Source: Mycolicibacterium litorale (GTDB taxonomy: Bacteria; Actinomycetota; Actinomycetes; Mycobacteriales; Mycobacteriaceae). From it: a stretch of DNA of 64,000 bases. The notes beneath the pieces are model-generated. The model searched no databases, was not told where the DNA came from, and saw only the letters and a program-made list of their open reading frames with translations. The position numbers and the translations under genes are program-made. Shown here piece after piece: positions 18,781-27,202 of this stretch; position 1 is the stretch's first letter, and each line of letters starts with the position of its first letter. The stretch is from positions 682,001 to 746,000 of the forward strand of contig NZ_AP022586.1 in NCBI RefSeq assembly GCF_010731695.1, read 5' to 3'.

Positions 18781-19314
18781 ATGTCGGAGTCTTCTGAACC
18801 TGAGCTCCTGGCGCAGGAGCGGCGCCACCGAGTGTTTCTCGACTGGCGTACCGCCGTGTCCTTGGCTTCGGCGGTCGTTGCGGTAGTAGCGCTGTGCCTG
18901 GCTGGCTGGTCTTTGCTCAGAAGTGGGGACGACGAGACTGACGCCGGAAGTTTCAGCGATGCGCAGCGCGCAGAGGCCAAGGCCAAGACGTGCGGCGCGA
19001 TTGAGCTCGTCCGCCGCGGGGTATCGCGCAACACCAACCTCGTCGTACCAGGTGGACCCGCCGATATCGCCGGAAACCTGGCGTCTGCTGCCAACGCGCG
19101 GCTGGCGCTCTACGATGGGGGTCAGTACCTCATCGATCGACTTGAGCCGGCGACGCCGTCGGACATCGCCGACGCTGCGCGAGGATTCGCTGACACACTC
19201 ATGGACATCGCCGCCGCGGCCACCGCGGGATCCCTCGACTCAGACCCCAACCAAGTCGCCCGACGGAAGAGCGCGGACGAGGCGAATACGAAGCTCGGCG
19301 AGCTTTGCAAGTAA
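18781..19314 (+). CDS. Small one-TM mycobacterial protein of unknown function
   Basis: A 177-residue protein. About 25 cytosolic residues are followed by one membrane segment (AVSLASAVVAVVALCLAGWSLL) and an extracytoplasmic domain with two cysteines (KTCGAI and the terminal LCK), probably disulfide-linked. The layout is like that of Mce-associated or small mycobacterial membrane proteins, but no mce genes are nearby. The start is taken as ATG 18781, since TACGAT ends 7 nt upstream (leaderless); ATG 18772 would add three residues. Function unknown. Confidence 0.65.
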   Translation: MSESSEPELLAQERRHRVFLDWRTAVSLASAVVAVVALCLAGWSLLRSGDDETDAGSFSDAQRAEAKAKTCGAIELVRRGVSRNTNLVVPGGPADIAGNLASAANARLALYDGGQYLIDRLEPATPSDIADAARGFADTLMDIAAAATAGSLDSDPNQVARRKSADEANTKLGELCK

Positions 19315-19514
19315 GTTACGAATGCAAGTGACCCTGCACGTGTCTGTCCTGTTGAGAGAGATTCGACTTCGTTTTGTGAGCAGTTCGCCGGGTAATCAGA
19401 GGTTCCCTACGCGGGCACATGACGCATTAGCAAACTATTTGAATTCCCAACAAGATACTTCAAGATCGACGAGCAGTCGGCGACGTGACCAGACATTCCT
19501 GAGGAGAGCCGGAG

Positions 19515-21095
19515 ATGGTTGAAGCGGTTGACCGGTTGCGTGCCGACTACGACGCCGTCCCGTACGTGTCGCACGCATTCCCGCAGACTGCTCCCGGGCG
19601 CCTGGCTGCGATCGCCCACGTTTTCGGACTGGACGTCCCCAACGTGTCCACCGCCCGCGTACTCGAGATCGGCTGCTCGGCCGGCGGCAATCTGATCCCG
19701 TTCGCCGCATGGCATCCCCGTGCGCGAGTCGTGGGTCTCGATCTCTCTGCGGTGCAGATCGACCAGGGGCGCAAGCTCGTCGCGGCGCTCGGCCTTCGCA
19801 ATGTCGAACTGCGACAAGGAGATATCGCCTCGATCGACCTGACAGCGCTGGGGCAGTTCGATTTCATCATCTGTCACGGTGTGTACAGCTGGGTGCCCCC
19901 GAACGTGCAGGACGCAATCCTGTCGGCGTTCAGCCGGTTGTTGGCCCCTGAGGGTGTCGCTCACCTCAGCTACAACGTGTATCCCGGCTGGAAGGCGAAA
20001 GAAATCGTTCGTGACGCCATGCTGTTGCGTGGCGGCGACAGAACGACGGCAGAGGAGAAGCTGAGTTACGCCCGCGGCATGATCGACTTCCTTCACGAGG
20101 TGGCCCCGGCCGACAGCGTTCTCGCCAAGGCGCTCGATGACTTCAAGGCGGAACGCAGCCACGCGAACGACTACTACGTGCTGCATGAACAGCTTGAGGC
20201 GTTCAACGCGCCATGCTATTTTCTCGACCTTGGTAGGCGGGCTGAACCCCATCGCCTCGCCTATCTCGCGGACGTGGAAGTGCAGAGCATGTTCGCCGTC
20301 AACTACGGCGACAAGGTCGCGGTGCCGTTGCTCAAGGAGTGCGGACACAGCCAGGTACTGGTCGAGCAGTATCTGGACTTCGTTGTCAACCGCACGTTCC
20401 GCCAGTCGCTTCTGGTGCACGGCGAACGCGGACCGCAGATCAGTTACCAGTTGGATCGCCGACGCTTCGATCGTCTGCATTTCGCCGCGCGCTTGCTGCC
20501 TGCGGACGGCGAAGTCCGACTCGACGACACCACCCAAGAATTTCGCGATGGCACCAGGAACCTCTTCACTCGAGACCCGGGGGTGAAGGCGGCGATCGAC
20601 GCGCTCAGCGCGCGCTGGCCGTGGACGCTGTCACGTCGCGAACTCCTGTACGAGGTGCACGCCCACCTGGGTCGTGCGGGAGTCGCGGCTCCCGAGGACC
20701 AAGAGGCGAAGATCGATGAGTTGCTGGAGGCCTTGATCATTCGCGGCCTGGCGCGTTTCCGGCTTGATCCGGTATCGCCGGAGCCGGCCCGCACGCCGCT
20801 GACGATCGACGAGCCGATCCGCCGCATGGCAGAACTCGCGCGCGGACGCGCCGGCGGGTACTTGGTCAATCGGTGGCACGAAGGGGTGGCCCTTTCCGTG
20901 GTCGACAGTTACCTACTCCCGCTCATGGACGGCACACGCGATCGTGACGTGCTGGTCGAGCACTTGTACGCATTCGTCGTCGAGGACGCGATCAGATTCG
21001 AGCGAGACGGGAGACGGCTGTCCGGCGCCGACGAGTTGCGCGCCGCCGTGGCCGAGTGGATCGACACGTTGCCGCAGCGGCTGCCCGCACTCTGA
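19515..21095 (+). CDS. SAM-dependent methyltransferase with methyltransferase-regulatory domain
   Basis: A 526-residue protein. Residues 1-180 form a class I methyltransferase: YDAVPYVSHAFPQTAPGRLA, the SAM loop VLEIGCSAGGN, and GLDLSAVQIDQG. It is followed by the regulatory-domain family (PF10119 type), recognisable by WVPPNVQDAIL, YNVYPGWK and FHEQLEAFN-like stretches. The C-terminal 150 residues resemble a winged-helix module. The substrate is not known. The ATG has GAGGAGAGCCGGAG upstream. The 200 bp before it are relatively AT-rich and hold no other gene. The last 100 nt run close to the 13E12-type HNH gene. Confidence 0.8.
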   Translation: MVEAVDRLRADYDAVPYVSHAFPQTAPGRLAAIAHVFGLDVPNVSTARVLEIGCSAGGNLIPFAAWHPRARVVGLDLSAVQIDQGRKLVAALGLRNVELRQGDIASIDLTALGQFDFIICHGVYSWVPPNVQDAILSAFSRLLAPEGVAHLSYNVYPGWKAKEIVRDAMLLRGGDRTTAEEKLSYARGMIDFLHEVAPADSVLAKALDDFKAERSHANDYYVLHEQLEAFNAPCYFLDLGRRAEPHRLAYLADVEVQSMFAVNYGDKVAVPLLKECGHSQVLVEQYLDFVVNRTFRQSLLVHGERGPQISYQLDRRRFDRLHFAARLLPADGEVRLDDTTQEFRDGTRNLFTRDPGVKAAIDALSARWPWTLSRRELLYEVHAHLGRAGVAAPEDQEAKIDELLEALIIRGLARFRLDPVSPEPARTPLTIDEPIRRMAELARGRAGGYLVNRWHEGVALSVVDSYLLPLMDGTRDRDVLVEHLYAFVVEDAIRFERDGRRLSGADELRAAVAEWIDTLPQRLPAL

Positions 21096-21146
21096 TCTTC
21101 AGCGCGGCAGGGTTGTGGGCCGGTGCGCAATGTCAGACCCGGCTGG

Positions 21147-21167
21147 CATACTCGAACACATGTTCGA
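21147..21167 (+). promoter_or_regulatory. LexA (SOS) box over the start of the HNH gene, with -10 box
   Basis: TCGAAC-ACAT-GTTCGA at 21152-21167 is a perfect match to the mycobacterial LexA box TCGAAC-N4-GTTCGA and spans the ATG at 21160. CATACT (21147-21152) fits a -10 box 7 nt before that ATG. LexA bound here would block a leaderless promoter. Confidence 0.8.
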
Positions 21168-22632
21168 CGACCTCGATGACGCGGCCCTGGTGGCGGCCAT
21201 CGAGGAGCACACGCGCGCCGAGGCGGCCCAGGGTGCCGCTCGGCTGGCGGCGATCGCCGAGTTGACCAGACGCCGCGAGCTCAGTGCCGGAGACGATCGG
21301 GTGCTGTGGGCGTGTGATGCATGGTCGGCGGCGTCGGCGGAGGTTTCGGCGGCCATGGGGATCAGTGCGCGGGCGTCGTCACGGGAGATGAGGATCGCGC
21401 TGGCGCTGCGCGACCGGTTGCCGAAGGTGGCCGCCCTCTATGCCGACGGCAAGCTCAGTTCCCGGATCGTCTCGACGATCACCTGGCGCACCCGGTTGGT
21501 CGAGGACGGCGAAGCACTGGCACGGATCGATGAGCGCGTCGCCGAACACGCCACGAGGTGGGGGACGCTGTCGGGCGAGAAACTCGAGCGCGCCGTGGAT
21601 CTCTGGGTGGACTGCTATGACCCGGCCGCGGTGATCCGCACCCGCTTGGCGGCCCGCGATCGAGACGTCTCCATCGGTAGCTCCGACGATCCGACAGTGA
21701 CGACCTCGCTGTGGGGGCGGTTGCTCGCGAGCGACGCGGAGGCGTTGAGGCGCCGCCTGGCGCAGATGGTCGCCGGTGTGTGCGAGACCGACCCCCGCAC
21801 CCCAGGGCAGCGCCGCGCCGACGCCCTGGGCGCGCTGGGCGCCGGCGCGCAGACATTGGCATGCCAGTGCGGAACCGACTGCCCCAAGGCGGGCAGTGAC
21901 GGTGGCGGCGATCACGTGGTGATCCATGTCGTGGCCAATCAGGCCGCCGTCGACCACGCCGCCGCAACCGACGATCCCGCGCTGTCCGGGGAAGGGCCGC
22001 TGATCACCGAGACCTCGCCGCCACCGCCTGATGCGGCGGCGGTGATCATCGGCGCGGGAGCGATTCCGACGCCGCTGCTCGCCGAATTGCTGCGCCGTGG
22101 CGCGAAGGTCACCACCGTCGCCGCGCCCACCGAGTCAGAACCCCGGTATCGGCCATCGACGGCGCTGGACCGGTTCGTGCGGGTGCGGGACGAGGCGTGC
22201 CGGTTCCCCGGCTGCACACGCGCGGCGGTGTTCGCCGACATCGACCACACGGTTCCCCACCCGGATGGCGCGACACATGCGTCGAACCTCAAATGCCTGT
22301 GTCGCGAACATCATTTACTGAAAACGTTTTGGACCGGTCCCGACGGGTGGGCGGATCACCAGCTGCCCGACGGCACCGTGGTGTGGCGGTCACCGGCCGG
22401 GCGTGAGTACCGCACCGCACCGGGTGCCGCGCTGTTCTTCCCGGACTGGGACACCACCACGGCGACGCTGCCCCGGCCCAAGCGCAGGCCGTCGACGGCG
22501 CAGCGCAATGTGCGAGTGCCCAAACGGCGTCGCACCCGCGAAGCCGAGCGCCGATCGCGCATCAAGGCTGAGCGCCAACGCAATCAGAACTGCATCGCCC
22601 CGCGCAGCCGCGCGCCGGCTCAGTCTTCTTGA
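21160..22632 (+). CDS. 13E12-family HNH endonuclease (DUF222 + HNH), SOS-regulated
   Basis: A 490-residue protein. A DUF222 region covers about residues 1-300 and a C-terminal HNH core follows: FVRVRDEACRFPGCTR ... ADIDHTVPHPDG ... NLKCLCREHH. The tail is very basic. These 13E12-repeat proteins are multicopy in mycobacteria, and several are LexA-regulated in M. tuberculosis; their cellular role is not settled. An in-frame ATG at 21130 exists, but the SOS box and -10 box support ATG 21160. The final 13 bp overlap the convergent BcsB-like gene. Confidence 0.88.
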   Translation: MFDDLDDAALVAAIEEHTRAEAAQGAARLAAIAELTRRRELSAGDDRVLWACDAWSAASAEVSAAMGISARASSREMRIALALRDRLPKVAALYADGKLSSRIVSTITWRTRLVEDGEALARIDERVAEHATRWGTLSGEKLERAVDLWVDCYDPAAVIRTRLAARDRDVSIGSSDDPTVTTSLWGRLLASDAEALRRRLAQMVAGVCETDPRTPGQRRADALGALGAGAQTLACQCGTDCPKAGSDGGGDHVVIHVVANQAAVDHAAATDDPALSGEGPLITETSPPPPDAAAVIIGAGAIPTPLLAELLRRGAKVTTVAAPTESEPRYRPSTALDRFVRVRDEACRFPGCTRAAVFADIDHTVPHPDGATHASNLKCLCREHHLLKTFWTGPDGWADHQLPDGTVVWRSPAGREYRTAPGAALFFPDWDTTTATLPRPKRRPSTAQRNVRVPKRRRTREAERRSRIKAERQRNQNCIAPRSRAPAQSS

Positions 22633-24596
22633 GGCGTCGCACCGCGACGCCGCCACAACAAGGCCGCGGCAACAGCGAGGGCGGCGAGGACGACGCCACC
22701 GACGGCGATGGCCACCCTGCTCTGCCAGTCAGTGGTGTCCTCGGCAGCGATCGGCGCGGTATCTTCGGCCCCGATCGCCAGATTCGTGACGCGTCCCTCG
22801 GCGCCGGCGGCCAGCACATCGCCGGTCAGACTCGACCAGCCCTCAGGCTGCTGATCGATGTATCCGAAGAGCGGTTCGACCAGGGACCACGCGCCGCTGG
22901 TGGTCACGAGAACCACCGTGCGGTCGCGCGGCTCGTCGGCGAACGTCTGAATCGACCCCAGCCCGCGATTGATCTGCGCCCGCAATTGGTCACGCAGATC
23001 GACCTGGACATCGGAGCTCTCACCGCCGACCGGCGGCCGCATCGAGGTCTGTTCGACCGTCGCCGCATTCGCCACGATCAAGGCGCCCATACGCGCGTCC
23101 GCAGCCGCCTTCACGTCCACGACACGCGGCACCAGCACCGCATCGGTCAGCCGCGCGATGTTCGCGACCACCCGGGTCGCATAGTGCAGCTGATTCGGAT
23201 TGCTGCCGTCGAGCGCGACGAGGAACTCCGGGCTGAACTCCGAAGGCACAGCGCCGAACCCAGCAAGGGGCGGGCCGCCGCGGCGCATCGTCAGCGTCGA
23301 ACGGGGGTCGATCTGGAAGCTCACCGGCGCGATGGTCGGCGAACACAGCTGGCGCGGGCTGAACGTCAGGCCGAACGCGAAATTGACTCTCTGACCCAGG
23401 AACTCGCCCGGTACATCGAAAACGGTGTCGACGCGGCCGTTCTCGCCCAGCGGCGCGGTGTGCAGGGCCTGGCCGTTGACGCTGATGGTCACCGATGCCG
23501 AGTCGAGCGGCTGCACCGGCGTGTGTGTGGCCAGCAGGTGCACCTGCAGCCCGTCGACCCGCCCGGCGCCCAAGGCCGCCCGGTCGACCCCGACGGTCAA
23601 GGTGGCGGTCCGCAGCACAGAACTCTCGCCGGCGATGTTCACCTCGCCGAAGCTGACCTCGTCGTCATCGGATTCCCCTCGGGCACCGGCCTTCTCGACC
23701 CGCGCATCGGGGACCTGCACCAGCGACTGCATCTGGGTGGCGACCACCGACGCCTGAGCGGCGAGCTGGTCACCCCGCCCAGTCAGCTTCAGATACACGT
23801 CGCCCCGGTCGGGGTTCACGACGGCCAGCCCGGCGTCACCGTTCTCGACCACGACGGTCCGGGTGAACTGCGGTGCCGGCGGAGGAACGGCACCACGTGG
23901 CTGCTTGACCACCGTGACCGCCGTGGCCTGCGGCCGGTACATCCGCGCCACCGCGGAGGCCAGCGTGAGGACGGCCTGCTCTTCGCCGTCATCGGCATCG
24001 ATCGGCGCGTAGATCGTCAGTCGTTGCAGGACAGCGGGAAAGAACGAGGCGACCGTCGTCGGCGCCGGTTCGATCCCGGCGAACACGGTGGTGAGGTCAC
24101 TCAACCGGACCTGTTCGCCGAGGCCGCATCGTTCCGCGGCCGGCAACGCGGCCTCTCGCACGGTGAACGACAACCCGAGCTTCGATCCGCTCACCTGCGC
24201 CGCAGAGATGTCGACGTCGAACGGCACCACCGCTTGATCGGGCACGACGGCGGGCAGGTTGACCGTTGCGAGGAACCGGCCGGTGGTATCGGAGATCTCG
24301 ACGAAGCCGGCCCCGAAGTCGACCGGCGCGTGGATCAGCCCGCGCAGCCGGGTGGCGGTGAAGCCGGTGGGAACGGGCACCGCGAAGTCCTGATTCGTAT
24401 TGGCGCCGACCAGCGTCAAATCACCGGGCAGACCCAGCGTCCGCCACGGCAGCGTCGCCTCGCCAGCGGCGGACGGATCTGCGTTCAGCGGGGCGGCTTG
24501 AGCGGCGGCGGGCGCACCCAGTGCCGCCACCAACATCATCGACAGGCACAGACCCGCGAATCGACGGGCAATGGCACCGGTGAACCCAACAGACAC
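22620..24596 (-). CDS. BcsB-like membrane-anchored polysaccharide synthase subunit
   Basis: A 658-residue exported protein. A signal peptide (about residues 9-35, ending AAAQAAP) is followed by repeated beta-rich modules with FTATRLRGLIHAPVDFG, VDISAAQVSGSKLGLSF and SVTISVNGQ. A C-terminal membrane anchor (VAIAVGGVVLAALAVAAALLWRRR) ends in a short basic tail. This order matches BcsB, the outer-face partner of the cellulose synthase BcsA. No BcsA-like synthase is present nearby. It is divergent from the Wzz-like gene and probably belongs to the polysaccharide locus. GTG 24596 has GGAG 7 nt upstream. Confidence 0.7.
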   Translation of the reverse strand: MSVGFTGAIARRFAGLCLSMMLVAALGAPAAAQAAPLNADPSAAGEATLPWRTLGLPGDLTLVGANTNQDFAVPVPTGFTATRLRGLIHAPVDFGAGFVEISDTTGRFLATVNLPAVVPDQAVVPFDVDISAAQVSGSKLGLSFTVREAALPAAERCGLGEQVRLSDLTTVFAGIEPAPTTVASFFPAVLQRLTIYAPIDADDGEEQAVLTLASAVARMYRPQATAVTVVKQPRGAVPPPAPQFTRTVVVENGDAGLAVVNPDRGDVYLKLTGRGDQLAAQASVVATQMQSLVQVPDARVEKAGARGESDDDEVSFGEVNIAGESSVLRTATLTVGVDRAALGAGRVDGLQVHLLATHTPVQPLDSASVTISVNGQALHTAPLGENGRVDTVFDVPGEFLGQRVNFAFGLTFSPRQLCSPTIAPVSFQIDPRSTLTMRRGGPPLAGFGAVPSEFSPEFLVALDGSNPNQLHYATRVVANIARLTDAVLVPRVVDVKAAADARMGALIVANAATVEQTSMRPPVGGESSDVQVDLRDQLRAQINRGLGSIQTFADEPRDRTVVLVTTSGAWSLVEPLFGYIDQQPEGWSSLTGDVLAAGAEGRVTNLAIGAEDTAPIAAEDTTDWQSRVAIAVGGVVLAALAVAAALLWRRRGATPQED

Positions 24597-24881
24597 GCCG
24601 CTCCAGTCTCGAGTCGGTGGGCTTTTGATGTCACCCCCTGGCGCCGGACGTTACCGGCAAAACGTCATCGCAAAAAGGGTGACGCGCCGCTCACCTCATT
24701 GAAGGGGCAACGTGTTTACTGGTCTTTCGCCGATACTGTGTCTGGCCCGGCGAATCCCACCGGGCCATTACGATATTGGTCGCATCGAGGGTCAGGATGG
24801 AGCGCCGCGGAGTTGTCTGCCAATGTGTCGAGAGTTCCGGCGCCCGCGGTCGGGTTGATTTCTTCGCTGGAATCGCGCCTG
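24597..24881. other. Divergent regulatory region of the polysaccharide locus
   Basis: These 285 bp lie between the leftward BcsB-like gene and the rightward Wzz-like gene and hold no convincing gene. TGGCCCGG (24743-24750) and CCGGGCCA (24760-24767) form a perfect 8-bp hairpin. CGATACTG (24731-24738) is a possible -10 region for rightward transcription. Confidence 0.4.
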
Positions 24882-26087
24882 GTGAGGGTGAAATTTCTGG
24901 TGGCCGCACTCATAGGCATCGGCATCGGTGCGCTGATCGGCGGTGTGGCCTTCGCGGCACTGGGTACCGACACCACCGCGACAGCGTTTGTGCGTCTGCA
25001 GCATCCGGCTGATCTGACCGCGATCGCGGCCGGGGCCAGTCAGGTCACCCCCGACAATCAAGGCAATACGAGCAATTTCGTCGGCGGCGAGATCGCCTAT
25101 CTGTCCGGGGAGGGTTTCGCCCAGGCGGTCGCCAGGAAAATGGCGCTCGACGAGCCGGCGGTGCTCAATGTGGCGCAAGCCAGCGAGTCGTCAGTCGTCA
25201 CCATCAGCAATAGCAGCAAATCTCGCGACGAAGCCATCAGGACCGTACAGGTCGCGATCGATCTCTACGGCCAAGAGCTCGAGCAGCGGGTCGACGAGCA
25301 ACTCCGAGGCATCCTCTCCGCACTGACGCAGTGGCAGCAGCGCGACACCGCGGACGTGACGAGGATGCAGGAACTCGCCCGCGTGCGGGAGAGCGTGGAA
25401 CTCCAAGCAACGGAGGCTTCCACGTTGCTGGTGGTGCAGCCGCCGACACCGAACCACCCCAGTTCGCAGCAGTGGGTCATCGGGGTCTTCCTGGGCGGAC
25501 TGGTCGGCGGCGCCTGCGCGATCGCCGTGGCGCTCACCCGGCGGCGGCGCTCGGGCCGCGGCGCGATGGCCACGACGCTGACCGACAACGTCGACGGAGT
25601 GCTCGTCCCCGCTGTCGATCTCGACATGAAACACCCCGGCGGGCGGCACGACGACGAGCAATTGCGACTCGCCCGCACCCTCTACTCCCAGACACCGTCG
25701 GCCGCGCCGGGCGGGGATCTCCTGGTGATCGGCGCGTCACCGTCGTCGGGCAGCGCCGAGGTGGCGGCCCTGCTGGAACTCGGCGCGGCCGACATCCGTT
25801 CCGCCGCGCAGCAGGATGCGGTGCGCGTCGTGCACGGCGGAGTCGTCGGCGACCCGGCCCTGACGCCCACGGTCGTCGGCGCGGCGACCGGCATCGTGCT
25901 CGTGGCCCGCCTCGACGGCGACAGTGCGGCGCAGGCGGTGGCCCTGCGGGCGGCGACCGCGTCCAGCGCGGCGCCGGTGGTCGCGGTGTTCACCTACCGA
26001 CGACCCGCTGCTGCGTTCATGCGCAGACGCCGGGAGACCACAGAACCGCCATCACCGAAGAACGACCGCGAGCGGAGCATGCAGTGA
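24882..26087 (+). CDS. Wzz/Wzc-like chain-length protein with degenerate kinase domain
   Basis: A 401-residue protein. TM1 (FLVAALIGIGIGALIGGVAF) is followed by an external region of about 180 residues with helical stretches and a second TM (WVIGVFLGGLVGGACAIAVAL) near residue 210. The cytosolic domain keeps the layout of a bacterial tyrosine kinase (DEQLRLARTLYSQ ... LLVIGASPSSGSAEV ... GIVLVARLDGD). The Walker A Gly-Lys-Ser/Thr is missing, so it is probably inactive as a kinase. It should set polymer length. The start is uncertain: GTG 24882, GTG 24888 and upstream GTG 24825 are all possible. It overlaps the next gene by 4 bp (GTGA). Confidence 0.75.
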   Translation: MRVKFLVAALIGIGIGALIGGVAFAALGTDTTATAFVRLQHPADLTAIAAGASQVTPDNQGNTSNFVGGEIAYLSGEGFAQAVARKMALDEPAVLNVAQASESSVVTISNSSKSRDEAIRTVQVAIDLYGQELEQRVDEQLRGILSALTQWQQRDTADVTRMQELARVRESVELQATEASTLLVVQPPTPNHPSSQQWVIGVFLGGLVGGACAIAVALTRRRRSGRGAMATTLTDNVDGVLVPAVDLDMKHPGGRHDDEQLRLARTLYSQTPSAAPGGDLLVIGASPSSGSAEVAALLELGAADIRSAAQQDAVRVVHGGVVGDPALTPTVVGAATGIVLVARLDGDSAAQAVALRAATASSAAPVVAVFTYRRPAAAFMRRRRETTEPPSPKNDRERSMQ

Positions 26088-27202
26088 CGGTCGCGATCGT
26101 CCACGAACGATTGACCGAGATCGCCGGCTCCGAACACGTCGTCGCCGAACTCGCCCGGCAGTGGCCGGACGCGCCGATCCACATCCCGATCGTCGACCCG
26201 CGCGTCACCGCCGACTTCGTCCCGCGCGTCCAGACCGGTCCGCTGTCCTCGGCCTACCGGGCGGCCAGATACCGCACCTACGCACCCCTGCTGCCGCTCG
26301 TGCCGGGCTGGCTGAGACGCCGTGACTTCGGTTCGGCCGAAGCGGTGCTCATCAGTCACCACGCATTCGCCGCCGCCGCCGTCAACGCCGCGGGGACCAC
26401 GCCGACGATCGTCTACGTGCACTCACCGGCGCGGTGGGCGTGGGACAAGAAGATGCGCCGCGAAGAGGCGCCGTCGCTACCCGGACAGCTGGCCCTGGGG
26501 ATGCTGTCCCGGTTGGCGATCGCCGTCGAACGCTCGGCGGCACCGAACATTTCGACCATCGTGGCCAACAGCACGACGGTGGCCCAGCGGGTCAAGGACC
26601 ACTGGAACCGCGAGGCTCAGGTCGTCCACCCACCCGTGAACATCGAGCATTACACGCCGGACCCGGCACAGCAGCGCGGTGACTACTTCCTCCTCGCCGG
26701 CCGCCTGGTCGCCTACAAGCGCCCGGACATCGCGATCCGAGCCGCCGTCGAGGCCGGCGTCCGGCTCATCGTCGCGGGCGACGGCCGCGAAGCCGCCCGG
26801 TGCCGCAAGCTCGCCGACGGCGGCGACGTCACGTTCGCCGGCCGCGTGTCGAACGAGGAGTTCCGCAACCTGTATCGCGGGGCCAGGGCGATGGTCATGC
26901 CGGGGGAGGAGGACTTCGGCATCACGCCCGTCGAGGCGATGGCGTGCGGCACCCCGGTGATCGCCCTCGGTGTCGGCGGCGCGCTCGACAGTGTGGTCGA
27001 CGGCGTGACCGGTTCGTTCGTCACCGGTCGGACCGACGCCGAGATCGTCAGCAACTTCGCCGAGACCTTCGCCTCCTTCGACAACGGCCGCTTCGATCCG
27101 GTCGCGATTCGCGAACGCGCCGAACAGTTCTCGCCGGAGGTGTTCCGCGCCAGGATGGCCGACGTGGTGGCGCAGACGTTGGCGGCCCACCGCCGTGCCT
27201 GA
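26084..27202 (+). CDS. Group 1 (GT4-type) glycosyltransferase
   Basis: A 372-residue GT-B enzyme. The N-terminal VAIVHERLTEIAGSEHVVAEL and YVHSPARWAWD are typical acceptor-side segments. The C-terminal nucleotide-sugar site is GRLVAYKRPD, VAGDGREAARCRKLA and the E-x7-E motif in GEEDFGITPVEAMACGTPVIA. It should add a sugar to the growing lipid-linked unit on the cytosolic face. The GTG at 26084 overlaps the TGA of the Wzz-like gene (GTGA), so the two are translationally coupled. Donor and acceptor sugars cannot be inferred. Confidence 0.88.
   Translation: MTVAIVHERLTEIAGSEHVVAELARQWPDAPIHIPIVDPRVTADFVPRVQTGPLSSAYRAARYRTYAPLLPLVPGWLRRRDFGSAEAVLISHHAFAAAAVNAAGTTPTIVYVHSPARWAWDKKMRREEAPSLPGQLALGMLSRLAIAVERSAAPNISTIVANSTTVAQRVKDHWNREAQVVHPPVNIEHYTPDPAQQRGDYFLLAGRLVAYKRPDIAIRAAVEAGVRLIVAGDGREAARCRKLADGGDVTFAGRVSNEEFRNLYRGARAMVMPGEEDFGITPVEAMACGTPVIALGVGGALDSVVDGVTGSFVTGRTDAEIVSNFAETFASFDNGRFDPVAIRERAEQFSPEVFRARMADVVAQTLAAHRRA

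Noticed and set aside
22629..24881. Long upstream extension of the Wzz-like gene, antisense to the BcsB-like gene
   Set aside because: The frame is open only because of GC-rich codon bias. The BcsB-like strand has a signal peptide, beta modules and a TM anchor.
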